From Pseudomonas sp. (GTDB lineage: Bacteria; Pseudomonadota; Gammaproteobacteria; Pseudomonadales; Pseudomonadaceae): DNA of 64,000 nucleotides. The position numbers and the translations under genes are program-made. The first letter of the stretch is position 1, and each line of letters starts with the position of its first letter. Under the pieces are notes generated by a model that was not told the origin of the DNA, did not search any database, and saw only the letters and a program-made list of their open reading frames with translations. The stretch lies in assembly GCF_030147005.1 (NCBI RefSeq), contig NZ_JASLAW010000165.1, positions 1 through 64,000 on the forward strand, given 5' to 3'. Positions 1-6,853 of this stretch are shown here, piece by piece.

Positions 1-28
1 TGTACAAATCGGAGATCTCACCGAATGA
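1..28 (+). CDS. C-terminal end of a phage tail protein (partial)
   Basis: The first bases read in frame as the last eight codons, VQIGDLTE, of a gene that begins before the window and stops at TGA 26-28. The stop overlaps the next ATG (ATGA), as in translationally coupled phage operons. The gene before small tail genes and a tail fibre is usually the tail-tip host-specificity protein (lambda J type), so that is my inference. Eight residues cannot identify a family. Confidence 0.4.
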
Positions 29-357
29 GTTCTGGAATGCGTGTTTGGGATAGCGCGGGACGACTCCAGCTTGATGAAACGTCTTTCACAATGCGAGTTG
101 TGTATTCGGCCGTTATATCGCCATCAACTTGGGGTGCTGCTAAATATCTTGATATAGCGGTTGCTGGTATCACGCCTCAAAATGCAGCGGCTTTCCCTAC
201 GCCAATCGGCGCGGTCGGCACATTCAATAACGCTCAAGTTGAGCCCGAGATCTTGAATGGAGTGGTAAGGGTGTGGAGAACTATTCGTGGAGACCCTTAT
301 GGAAACTCAGCGCTTACAAGCTTTCAGCAGCGACTGGTAGTCGTGAGGTTCAAGTAA
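25..357 (+). CDS. prophage tail-region protein, 110 aa
   Basis: A 110-residue protein with no signal peptide or membrane segment, rich in beta-prone and small polar residues. ATG at 25 overlaps the stop of the preceding gene and has GGAG (11-14) upstream. The next gene starts directly after its stop at 357. I do not recognise a named domain. Its place between the presumed tail-tip gene and the tail-fibre gene suggests a minor tail-tip or fibre-associated virion protein. Base composition is more AT-rich than the host genes further right, in keeping with phage origin. Confidence 0.6.
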   Translation: MSSGMRVWDSAGRLQLDETSFTMRVVYSAVISPSTWGAAKYLDIAVAGITPQNAAAFPTPIGAVGTFNNAQVEPEILNGVVRVWRTIRGDPYGNSALTSFQQRLVVVRFK

Positions 358-1056
358 ATGGCAGACTCGTACGGCTTACTTTTTACTGCTGGCGACGATA
401 ATAGGGTGGTGGTTGATTCGGAGTTCTCTCGGATGTCCACCCTATACAAAGGAACCTACGTCGCCAATGAATCAAGTGGCTCATCATCGCTTACGTTGTT
501 TCCAGCCGCAATAACTACGCAAGAACAGCCACTCGTATTCATCCGCCCGAACAGCGTTAACGGCATCATAGGCATGAGCAACCTAGAAATCTTGGGGTCT
601 CCAGGAAATTGGACTGGCTTTAGGGTTAGGCAATTCAACTTGCACACGATCCAGCCGAACGGGCGCTGGTTTGTCGCCAACTTTGTGACGCAGCCGATTG
701 CCTCGTATGGCGCGCGATTTTGGAATTCCTCAGGGACTCCAATATTTGACTCTGCATCCCCGCCCGCTATTTTTGTTAGGTCAAGCAATAACTGGACGTA
801 CACGGGGAATGGTCAGGACGGACAGGGGCAGTCGATTAGCTATTTCAGCGCACCTTTCAATATGGCGGAAGATGAATACTTCATGATCAACAATTTCGTC
901 ATGTCTGCCGTTGCCGGATCATCTGGCATAGGAACGAGGCAAATAGCAGCTATGTGGGATTACCCATCAAGGCTGATCAGGATCGGTCTTATAACGAATT
1001 CTGGTAACACCGTTTCGACCGGATTAACAGTTATGGTTGGAAAAACCATCCAATAA
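358..1056 (+). CDS. prophage tail-region structural protein, 232 aa
   Basis: A soluble protein of 232 residues, rich in Ser, Gly, Asn and aromatic residues, with repeated short beta-strand-like stretches, typical of phage appendage proteins. The ATG follows the previous stop without a gap (TAAATG), so translation is probably coupled. No enzymatic motif is visible. Paired with the preceding gene and followed by the tail fibre, it is probably part of the tail tip or a fibre adaptor. I cannot assign a family, and the virion role is inferred from position alone. Confidence 0.6.
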   Translation: MADSYGLLFTAGDDNRVVVDSEFSRMSTLYKGTYVANESSGSSSLTLFPAAITTQEQPLVFIRPNSVNGIIGMSNLEILGSPGNWTGFRVRQFNLHTIQPNGRWFVANFVTQPIASYGARFWNSSGTPIFDSASPPAIFVRSSNNWTYTGNGQDGQGQSISYFSAPFNMAEDEYFMINNFVMSAVAGSSGIGTRQIAAMWDYPSRLIRIGLITNSGNTVSTGLTVMVGKTIQ

Positions 1057-1067
1057 GGAATGTTTTT

Positions 1068-1943
1068 ATGGCACGGCAAGAAATCAATATCGGTACAGCG
1101 CCTACAGGTGCTGGAGGCGATACCACGCGTAGTGGCGCGGTAAAGATCAACGCCATGACGTCAGAACTATATGCACGCACCAATAACATGGGTACTGCGG
1201 CCTATTTAAATGCTGGTTCGGCTGTTGGCAATGTAATGCTAACTGGCGATAGGGCTTCACCCCTCACCAGCACCATTAACACATGGGGTAATTCATTTCA
1301 GATATGGAACAACACTACAGCAGGTTTCCCTGAAGCGAATCAATCAGGAACGATAATTAACACTGCCTGGCCGGATGGAAATTACGGCGCTCAAATCTTG
1401 ATGTCGTTTAGTGGGAAAATGTTTTTCCGGTCTGGCAGTTACGCCACCGCGCTTATGCGTGAGGTCTACCACACGGGAAACACGATCAGAGGATCTGGCG
1501 GTGCGCTTTCAGCAGCGTCCCCAATCGTGCGCATTGCGAACGTTGCCGCCACCGAACGACGAGACCTCCAAGAGCAAACATTTGAGCCAGCTGGTGATTG
1601 GGGCGTTGCTAACGATCAAGCCCAGGGTGTTGTCGTTGAACGACTGAGCGTAGGGGTCTATAGCCTGACAGGCAGTCTCGGGCTTGCTCTAGAGGGGTGG
1701 CGTACGCACGACCCAAGCTCGCCTGATGGTGGGCGCACGCTCGGAGTAACCGACAGCGCCCAAGCTGAGGACGGGTCTGTCGTGATTCGTCTCTTCAAGC
1801 AACGCTGGACGCTTTCCGAAGATGGCGAGATGGTGCCAGGTCGCGGCGCGCCAATGGATGTTCCCCTGAACAGCTGGATCGACGTCCGTCTTGAAATGCC
1901 GAATATTGAAACGCCACCACCAATGGCCGTAACCGAAGAATAG
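1068..1943 (+). CDS. phage tail fibre protein
   Basis: This 291-residue protein looks like a short tail fibre that would contact the host surface. The N-terminus (MARQEINIGTAPTGAGGD) is the form seen in many Pseudomonas prophage fibres, where it attaches to the tail. The middle (about 40-150) is Gly/Asn/Thr-rich and contains the fibre-type segment REVYHTGNT. The C-terminal part (about 150-290) resembles the conserved C-terminal domain of Pseudomonas prophage tail fibres. It starts 11 bases after the previous gene with AAGGA upstream and is followed by a strong terminator, so it probably ends the tail operon. Confidence 0.8.
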   Translation: MARQEINIGTAPTGAGGDTTRSGAVKINAMTSELYARTNNMGTAAYLNAGSAVGNVMLTGDRASPLTSTINTWGNSFQIWNNTTAGFPEANQSGTIINTAWPDGNYGAQILMSFSGKMFFRSGSYATALMREVYHTGNTIRGSGGALSAASPIVRIANVAATERRDLQEQTFEPAGDWGVANDQAQGVVVERLSVGVYSLTGSLGLALEGWRTHDPSSPDGGRTLGVTDSAQAEDGSVVIRLFKQRWTLSEDGEMVPGRGAPMDVPLNSWIDVRLEMPNIETPPPMAVTEE

Positions 1944-1944
1944 C

Positions 1945-1969
1945 AGCCCGCCACCGAGCGGGCTTTTTT
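1945..1969 (+). terminator. rho-independent terminator after the tail fibre gene
   Basis: A seven-pair stem (AGCCCGC 1945-1951 with GCGGGCT 1958-1964) and a six-base loop are followed by a T run (1964-1969). It closes the tail operon before the lysis genes. Confidence 0.85.
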
Positions 1970-1985
1970 ACGCCTGGAGAAAAGT

Positions 1986-2411
1986 ATGCCGACTACCGAA
2001 ACCCGCGGGGTACGCAACAACAACCCCGGCAACATCGATTACAACTCGGCAAACCAGTGGCAGGGCCAGCTCAAGCCTGACCCTGCAATCGAAAAACGCT
2101 TTGCTAGGTTCGACACCCCGGAGAATGGCATCCGCGCCCTGGGCAAGCTGTTACTGACCTACCAGCGCAAGCACGGCCTGAAGACCGTGAAGGCAATCAT
2201 CAACCGCTGGGCGCCGTCGGTGGAGAATGACACCGCCGCGTACGTGCGCGCAGTTGAGGCGAACACCGGTACCCGGCCTGGCGCCGAGGTCGATCTGAAC
2301 CGCCCCGCAGTAATGTCTGGCTTCGTCAAGGCGATCATCCACCACGAGAACGCAGGCTATGCCTACCCTGATGCGGTGCTGGCCGAAGGCGTGCGGCGGG
2401 CACTGGCATGA
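1986..2411 (+). CDS. phage lytic enzyme / structural protein P5-like
   Basis: This 141-residue protein begins RGVRNNNPGNIDY and continues with FDTPENGIRALGKLLLTYQ and INRWAPSVENDT. That pattern is common in Pseudomonas prophages, usually annotated as structural protein P5-like or a lysozyme-like virion protein, and is thought to cleave peptidoglycan. There is no signal peptide. It lies directly upstream of, and overlaps by four bases (ATGA at 2408), the Rz-like spanin gene, so it is the best endolysin candidate in this lysis cassette. No holin is obvious in the window. The peptidoglycan-cleaving role is inferred from family and context. Confidence 0.7.
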   Translation: MPTTETRGVRNNNPGNIDYNSANQWQGQLKPDPAIEKRFARFDTPENGIRALGKLLLTYQRKHGLKTVKAIINRWAPSVENDTAAYVRAVEANTGTRPGAEVDLNRPAVMSGFVKAIIHHENAGYAYPDAVLAEGVRRALA

Positions 2412-2923
2412 CGCCGGTTCAGAGGCTGGCCGGACTGGTCGTGCTGATCCTGGCGCTGATGGCGTCTTCCGCCGGCGCGGCCTGGCAGATTCAGGACTGG
2501 CGAATGGGCGAAAAGCTGGCTGAGCAGGCCGGCTTGCACAAGGATGACCTGAACAGGATCAGCATGGCCGCCGCCGCCCAGGCAAGCGCCGAGCAGGACA
2601 AGCGCCTGGCCACCGAGCAGCAGCTCGCCATCCTGGACCAACAACACACCAAGGAATTGACCGATGCTCAACGCAACCAGGCTCGCCTGCGTGACCAGCT
2701 TGCTACTGCTGATGTCCGGCTGTCAGTCCTCCTTGCCGAGGATCCAGCCAGTGGCTGCAACATGCCTTCCGCCACCGGCGCCGCCGGCGTGGTTCATGCA
2801 GCCCGTCGAGCCCAACTTGACCCAGCGCATGCTCAACGAATTATTGCCATCACCGACGACGGGGACAACGCAATAATCGCCTTGCGCGCGTGCCAGGCTT
2901 ACGTCAGAGCAGTGGCGCGCTGA
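2408..2923 (+). CDS. Rz-like i-spanin (inner-membrane lysis protein)
   Basis: A 171-residue protein with one N-terminal membrane anchor (about residues 8-27, LAGLVVLILALMASSAGAAW) followed by a long Ala/Gln/Glu-rich helical region (about 35-105), the layout of phage Rz proteins. With its outer-membrane partner it would fuse the inner and outer membranes in the last step of lysis. Its ATG overlaps the stop of the lytic-enzyme gene. A complete Rz1-like lipoprotein gene lies inside it in another frame (2664-2876), which strongly supports the call. Its 3' end overlaps the convergent SRAP gene by 20 bases. Confidence 0.85.
   Translation: MTPVQRLAGLVVLILALMASSAGAAWQIQDWRMGEKLAEQAGLHKDDLNRISMAAAAQASAEQDKRLATEQQLAILDQQHTKELTDAQRNQARLRDQLATADVRLSVLLAEDPASGCNMPSATGAAGVVHAARRAQLDPAHAQRIIAITDDGDNAIIALRACQAYVRAVAR
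2664..2876 (+). CDS. Rz1-like o-spanin lipoprotein, nested inside Rz
   Basis: A 70-residue lipoprotein encoded wholly within the Rz gene in a different reading frame. It has a signal peptide ending in the lipobox LLMSGC (lipidated Cys20) and a short proline-rich mature part (for example LPPPAPPAWF), both typical of Rz1. The mature protein would sit in the outer membrane and bind the periplasmic C-terminus of the overlapping i-spanin. Full embedding, as in phage lambda, argues that this is a functional gene and not a chance frame. The start ATG has a modest upstream purine stretch (CAAGGAATTGACCG). Confidence 0.85.
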   Translation: MLNATRLACVTSLLLLMSGCQSSLPRIQPVAATCLPPPAPPAWFMQPVEPNLTQRMLNELLPSPTTGTTQ

Positions 2924-3596
2924 TCGGCCGGATTAGCTCAGGGCCTTTGTTCCGCACGTTGCCCACGGCCGTGTCGACCTTAAACCACTCAAATACTTCT
3001 GACGGCTCGCCCTGGTGCAGCACCATCTGCTCGGCGCGCTCCTTTGGCGTTGCCGGATCCAACCATTCTTTGGCCAGGTCCGGCGGCAGCACTACGGGCC
3101 GCCGATCGTGAATGTCCACCATGCCGCCGGCACTGTCGGCGGTGATGATCACAAAACCGTCATGCTCGCCTGGGCCTTCATCGACATCCGGTAGTTGGCC
3201 GATGGCAGCACAGAATATCGGTGCACCATCCCGCCGGCGGATCAGGTAGGGCTGCTTCTTGGTGCCGCCTTCATCCACCCACTCAAACCAATTGTCGACA
3301 GGCGTGATTGCCCGGTGCGGCCAGATTGCCCGGAAGAAGGGGCCGTGGGCGACTTTCTCCACGCGTGCATTGATCGGCGCGGCGCGGTCCTTGGCCCAGT
3401 GTGGTCGCCATCCCCAACGCACGGGATCAGCGTGTAGCAGATCTTCCTGTAGGTGGAGCAGGGCGACTTGGGTTGTCGGGGCGACGTTGTAGCGCCCGAT
3501 CGGCGAATCACCCACGGAGTTCGCCAATGCATTGGGCATGCTCAGCGCCGCTACAAAGTCGTGGATGCCGCTGTATTGAGAAAGTCTGCCGCACAT
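2904..3596 (-). CDS. SRAP / YedK-family abasic-site DNA-protein crosslinking protein
   Basis: A 230-residue SRAP-family protein (YedK/HMCES). These proteins form a thiazolidine crosslink to abasic sites in single-stranded DNA through Cys2. I chose ATG 3596, not the in-frame ATG at 3602, because it gives MCGR with the required Cys2 and places GGAG six bases upstream; at 3602 the GGAG touches the start codon. Other active residues are present: Asn76 (NARVE), Glu105 (WFEW) and His163 (DIHDRRPV). It converges on and overlaps the lysis genes. SRAP genes are common prophage passengers, so a role protecting phage or host DNA during damage is plausible. Confidence 0.93.
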   Translation of the reverse strand: MCGRLSQYSGIHDFVAALSMPNALANSVGDSPIGRYNVAPTTQVALLHLQEDLLHADPVRWGWRPHWAKDRAAPINARVEKVAHGPFFRAIWPHRAITPVDNWFEWVDEGGTKKQPYLIRRRDGAPIFCAAIGQLPDVDEGPGEHDGFVIITADSAGGMVDIHDRRPVVLPPDLAKEWLDPATPKERAEQMVLHQGEPSEVFEWFKVDTAVGNVRNKGPELIRPISAPLL

Positions 3597-3643
3597 ACGC
3601 ATCTCCGCTTGTCAAATTCTGTGAGCAGCCGAGCCCTGGCCAC

Positions 3644-3660
3644 TGTCTAGCTTCTAGACA
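3644..3660. repeat. perfect inverted repeat TGTCTAG-ctt-CTAGACA
   Basis: Seven-base arms with a three-base loop lie between the divergent SRAP gene and the small gene at 3680. The short dyad and its position upstream of both starts fit a repressor operator, but no regulator is known. It is too small for a terminator and has no T run. Confidence 0.4.
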
Positions 3661-3679
3661 CCGGAAAGGGAGATCCGTC

Positions 3680-3883
3680 ATGACTATACAAAAAGCGAGG
3701 GATGTGGACGCTGGTGCCGGGCTCCGCAAATCGACCTCATTCTTTTCGGCGACGCCCGAAGAAAGATACGAATTCCGTATCCTTATTGCTGAGTACTTAA
3801 CACAGCGCCGCCTTATCAACGAAGGCGAGCGGCGCGAATTGGTTGAGGAAGCGGCTGCAGCCTACGCCGATGAGCTTGGCTGA
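3680..3883 (+). CDS. small prophage-end hypothetical protein, 67 aa
   Basis: The reading frame is open far upstream, but the real start is probably ATG 3680, with AAAGGGAG just ahead (3665-3672). The product begins MTIQKARDVDAG and is charged, with a helical C-terminal half (YEFRILIAEYLTQRRLINEGERRELVEEAAAAY). There is no signal peptide or membrane segment. Its 3' end overlaps the convergent gene at 3862 by 22 bases. The function is unknown; I see it as accessory prophage cargo. Confidence 0.55.
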   Translation: MTIQKARDVDAGAGLRKSTSFFSATPEERYEFRILIAEYLTQRRLINEGERRELVEEAAAAYADELG

Positions 3884-4584
3884 CCTGAGTACCTCGGTAG
3901 AAAGCCGCAGCCTATACAGGCGTGGCAGCCTTCCCGAAGTTTGAAGTTATCCAGACAGGCGCCACACTTGACGAAGTGAGCGGACAATATCAATAGACGG
4001 GCTTTTCGATAGGTATCGAAGTCGTGATTCTCCAAGGCTACCTGGGCGCGATCCACCAGCGCCCGGTAGCAATCAGGGTCTCCAATGCTTGGATAAACCG
4101 CCCCGTTAATGTTTTGTGCGAACTGCACCAGGTCGTAAGCTTCTCCACGTGCAGAATTCAGGACTAATCCATCCAAGGGCCATGGCTTGCCACCGTGACG
4201 AAACTCTAACCTTGCGCCGGCGCCATCGAAAAATACCTTGCCGTCGAACCCGTCCGCTCCTGGGCCCTCCGCGGAATAGTAGGTATTGGCAATAATCTGA
4301 CCGACACATGATCCATCGCTCCGCATCACCCGGTAGTGCCCGCCATACAGGTAGCCGACATCCCCCGTTACCAGTTCCTCCACGGCGTGCCAATAGGCGG
4401 CATTGGCCAGCTCATCCATCTCCATTTTTTCTGCCTGATCAATGACGCCCTCGGCAAGCATGTCGCGTGTTTCCCAGTGGCACAGAACCCTATACGCCTC
4501 AGGATGCGCCATGCGGTGATCATGATCATCGAGCATCTTTTGCCACTTGGCGGTCCAGGCTGTTTTGAGTTCTGCAGGAGACAT
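3862..4584 (-). CDS. LexA-controlled prophage cargo protein with Cys cluster
   Basis: A 240-residue soluble protein that I do not recognise. The N-terminal half is helical and charged. The C-terminus has a cysteine cluster, KCGACLD followed by GCHACIGCGF, that could bind zinc. A perfect LexA box lies 18 bases upstream of ATG 4584, so the gene should be induced by DNA damage. No clear ribosome site is visible between the box and the ATG. The gene belongs to the cargo at the prophage end next to tRNA-Leu. A damage-linked function is inferred only from the operator. Confidence 0.7.
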   Translation of the reverse strand: MSPAELKTAWTAKWQKMLDDHDHRMAHPEAYRVLCHWETRDMLAEGVIDQAEKMEMDELANAAYWHAVEELVTGDVGYLYGGHYRVMRSDGSCVGQIIANTYYSAEGPGADGFDGKVFFDGAGARLEFRHGGKPWPLDGLVLNSARGEAYDLVQFAQNINGAVYPSIGDPDCYRALVDRAQVALENHDFDTYRKARLLILSAHFVKCGACLDNFKLREGCHACIGCGFLPRYSGQPSSSA

Positions 4585-4602
4585 AAGTGTGATTCGCGCG
4601 AT

Positions 4603-4622
4603 TACTGTATGTGCGTACAGTA
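4603..4622 (-). promoter_or_regulatory. LexA (SOS) box
   Basis: TACTGTATGTGCGTACAGTA fits the LexA consensus exactly at its conserved positions (CTG-N10-CAG with flanking TA/TA). It sits inside a longer perfect dyad with 11-base arms (CGATTACTGTA 4599-4609 and TACAGTAATCG 4616-4626). It ends 18 bases before the start of the minus-strand gene at 4584, where it would overlap that gene's promoter. Confidence 0.85.
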
Positions 4623-4674
4623 ATCGAGGTTCGCTTGAGACGCGATTTAGGGCGACGAGCTGCAGGAGCGCCGA

Positions 4675-4884
4675 CTATTCCGACTCCATCAGAACGGCGA
4701 GAGTCATTTTGATGAACTCTTCGTTGTGACCGATTGTGAAGAGCGCGCCGCGCACGTTATCCGCCACTTCAGCGGAGCCTCGCTGCTCCACCCAATTCGA
4801 CAGTTCCATGATTGAGGCCTCGAGGGCGAGTTGGTTTTCGTAGAGTTTGGCTAGTAGGGAAGGGATCAGGTCAGAATTCGGCAT
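4675..4884 (-). CDS. small prophage-end hypothetical protein, 69 aa
   Basis: The start is ATG 4884 (MPNSDLIPSLLAKLYENQ), with GGAGG eight bases upstream; the longer frame has no such site. The product is a small helical protein (ENQLALEASIMELSNWVEQRGSAEVADNVRGAL) with no membrane segment. Similar small proteins are frequent in Pseudomonas prophages, though I cannot name the family. It lies on the same strand as the LexA-controlled gene, 90 bases upstream of it, and is the last gene before the tRNA-Leu terminator. Confidence 0.65.
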   Translation of the reverse strand: MPNSDLIPSLLAKLYENQLALEASIMELSNWVEQRGSAEVADNVRGALFTIGHNEEFIKMTLAVLMESE

Positions 4885-4964
4885 CGTTGTTCCTCCGTGG
4901 AGTGGACAGCGTAGCAGGCAAATTATGGAGTTGGGAGATAGGTTGGCAGAACGCCGGCGGAGGG

Positions 4965-4996
4965 GAATTGCGGAGCGGGGTCTAGAATTGCGGAGC
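4965..4996. repeat. 12-bp direct repeat GAATTGCGGAGC, two copies
   Basis: Identical copies lie at 4965-4976 and 4985-4996, separated by eight bases, between the last prophage gene and the tRNA-Leu terminator. They could be remnants of an attachment or integrase arm site, or chance. The second copy abuts the poly-A of the terminator. Confidence 0.4.
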
Positions 4997-5038
4997 AAAA
5001 AAAGTAAGGGCCTGCTCAGGTTTCCCCGGCAAGCCCTT
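4997..5038 (-). terminator. terminator of tRNA-Leu
   Basis: Read on the minus strand, AAGGGCTTGC (5038-5029) pairs with GCAGGCCCTT (5015-5006) with one mismatch, and seven Ts follow (5003-4997). It lies a few bases past the tRNA 3' end. Confidence 0.8.
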
Positions 5039-5046
5039 GATATCTA

Positions 5047-5133
5047 TGGTGCCCGAACCCGGAATCGAACCGGGACGCCCTTACGAGCGGGGGATTTTAA
5101 GTCCCATGCGTCTACCAGTTTCGCCATTCGGGC
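5047..5133 (-). tRNA. tRNA-Leu (anticodon UAA)
   Basis: The 87-base gene folds as a leucine tRNA. The acceptor arms GCCCGAA and TTCGGGC pair and are followed by encoded ACCA. The anticodon loop reads GACTTAAAATC with anticodon UAA. A long variable arm (CCCCGCTCGTAAGGGCG) marks a class II tRNA, and the T arm has GGTTCGATTCC. Prophage genes stop directly at its 3' side, so it is probably the phage integration target. The gene copy here is intact. Confidence 0.97.
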
Positions 5134-5158
5134 GGTAGCGCGGTGCAGCAGGGTTGCG

Positions 5159-5187
5159 AATATATAGACCCGGGCGCTCGCGCGCAA
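5159..5187 (-). promoter_or_regulatory. sigma-70 promoter of tRNA-Leu
   Basis: On the minus strand, TTGCGC (-35, 5187-5182) and TATATT (-10, 5164-5159) are spaced by 17 bases. The -10 box ends 25 bases before the mature tRNA 5' end, which fits a tRNA promoter. Confidence 0.5.
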
Positions 5188-5357
5188 CCTCAATGCACGC
5201 TTTCGTGCACAAACAAGCCTATGAAAAAACCTGCAAGATCAGTGATCTACACGGCCTTCCAGATTGATCCAAAGGTATCGACCCGGCCCCGGAACAAGTT
5301 CTCCGAATCAGAGTCATAGCGATATGCCATCCCGGCAGTTCGTTAAGGAATCAGTTG

Positions 5358-5834
5358 ATGCTCAAGGTCCGTATGCATTCTTGGATGATGGCTGCAGGCA
5401 TGGTGGGGTTGTTGAGTGCTGCGGTGGTCGGCCCCGCGCAGGCCGCAAGCGCGGCGCGGTGGGGGGATTTCAATGCGTCGGGCGCAGATGTGTTGGCCGG
5501 CGCCTCGATGGATGCGGGCCTTGGGTATGTGTTGAAACCGACGAAGATTTCAATCAGGGATATAGAGGCGCTTCAAGAGCGGCAAAAAAGTAGCGACAGC
5601 GAACTGCAGAATCTCAAGAGCAAGGTGGAGGGCCAGGACCGCGCTTTCGACGAGTTCAAGCGCAAGGACGGTTCCAGCACCAGCAGCAGCGACAGCCAGA
5701 TTACCAGCCTGAAACGTGCGCTGGATGAGCAGAAAAACACGATAGACCGGCAGAAGGGCGAGATCGACGGTTTGAAGCGCAGCCTGGATGATTTGAAGCG
5801 CAGTGTGGAGACGTTGAGCAGCAAGGTGAAGTGA
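5358..5834 (+). CDS. exported coiled-coil protein, 158 aa
   Basis: An exported protein with a signal peptide (MLKVRMHSWMMAAGMVGLLSAAVVGPAQA, cleavage near residue 29) and a mature part that is mostly heptad-like coiled coil, with phrases such as LQNLKSKVEGQ, LKRALDEQKNTIDRQKGEI and LKRSLDDLKRSV. I start it at ATG 5358 with AAGGAA about eight bases upstream, not at the TTG three bases earlier. No enzymatic motif is seen. It probably acts in the periplasm as a structural or adaptor protein; the role is unknown. Confidence 0.7.
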   Translation: MLKVRMHSWMMAAGMVGLLSAAVVGPAQAASAARWGDFNASGADVLAGASMDAGLGYVLKPTKISIRDIEALQERQKSSDSELQNLKSKVEGQDRAFDEFKRKDGSSTSSSDSQITSLKRALDEQKNTIDRQKGEIDGLKRSLDDLKRSVETLSSKVK

Positions 5835-5926
5835 TGCGTCGTCGCGACACACGGTCGGTCGCTGCGCCGGCGGCGGGTGTAAGGTTGGGGCGCAACGCTT
5901 GGAAATCTCAGGAAACGGAGGTGACT

Positions 5927-6118
5927 ATGAGCGCTTCATTACTGAAAAAGCTGCATCTGAACGGGTATGACATCGTGCAGGTCAATTACGGACCGTGGCG
6001 GGTGTGTACCCGGAAGAACCGGTTGGCGTCCTTCAATTCCCGCGAGCAGGCGCTGGCCTATGCCGCCACACTGCCGACGCATAGGGCGCGCGCCAGGCCG
6101 GTGTCCAACGATGCATGA
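5927..6118 (+). CDS. small conserved hypothetical protein, 63 aa
   Basis: The start is ATG 5927 (MSASLLKKLHLNGYDIVQVNYG), which has GGAGG six bases upstream; the longer upstream frame overlaps the previous gene and lacks a site. The core YDIVQVNYGPWRVCTRKNRLASFNSREQALAYAATLP has the strand-strand-helix layout seen in DUF2188-like small proteins, but the match is weak. It has no signal or membrane segment. It follows the coiled-coil gene by 92 bases; a functional link is not evident. Confidence 0.55.
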   Translation: MSASLLKKLHLNGYDIVQVNYGPWRVCTRKNRLASFNSREQALAYAATLPTHRARARPVSNDA

Positions 6119-6200
6119 ATGAGGGTGGCGAGAGCCAGTGTGGGAGGGCGTTAGCGCCCTCCCTATTTATTTTGGGCCGCCTGAAAGGTTGATGCTGTAT

Positions 6201-6728
6201 CTAGTCAATCAGCATCACCAGGTCGGTATCGCCCACGTCCACACCGGCTTGACTCAACAGTGTGGTCACTTGTCCGCGATGGTGAGTCTGGTGGTTGAAG
6301 AAATGCACCAGCAGGCCGAAGAACGGTTTTTCAGCGGCCGCGCCGCGCATGTTGTGGTAGCGCAAATGCTGGTCCAAATCCGGCTCCTGCAGGCTGTCGG
6401 CCCAGTTGAGGATAAGTTGATCCAACCAGGCGCGATGGGCCGAGAGTTCACGGATGTCTGCAAAAGCCAATTGCTTGAGGTCGCCGGGTGTGGTGATGGC
6501 GCTTAAGGGGGCCAGCGCGGAAAAACCTGCCGGGTGCTCGGCAAAGCGCTTGAGCCAGACCGTGTCGCCCAGCGCCAAGTGATTCAGGGTGCCGAGGATC
6601 GAACCGAAAAACGCTCGCCGGTCGGCAACCAACGCCGCGTCTGTCAGCGTGCCGGCGGCTTCGTAAACTTTGCGATTCATCCACTGGTTGTAGTTGGCCA
6701 TCAACGCAATCTGCTCAATGCGGTTCAC
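6201..6728 (-). CDS. DinB family protein
   Basis: A 175-residue member of the DinB/YfiT four-helix metalloprotein family. The metal-binding histidines typical of the family are visible in LGTLNHLALGD (about residue 49) and in HFFNHQTHHRGQ (about residues 140-150). The start is GTG 6728, which has GGAGG eight bases upstream. DinB-like proteins act as metal-dependent thiol S-transferases or damage-related proteins, and the substrate here cannot be predicted. It is transcribed alone, divergent from the YebE-like gene. Confidence 0.85.
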   Translation of the reverse strand: MNRIEQIALMANYNQWMNRKVYEAAGTLTDAALVADRRAFFGSILGTLNHLALGDTVWLKRFAEHPAGFSALAPLSAITTPGDLKQLAFADIRELSAHRAWLDQLILNWADSLQEPDLDQHLRYHNMRGAAAEKPFFGLLVHFFNHQTHHRGQVTTLLSQAGVDVGDTDLVMLID

Positions 6729-6853
6729 CGATGCATCCTCCCAAATGGCGTGATCACGCCGTCATAAAGCTTGCCCGCCCGGCGGTCGTGGTGTTCCATC
6801 ACGGGCGGACTAAAGTTGAATTAACGCCACTATGCGCCTTGGAGGGCGACATC

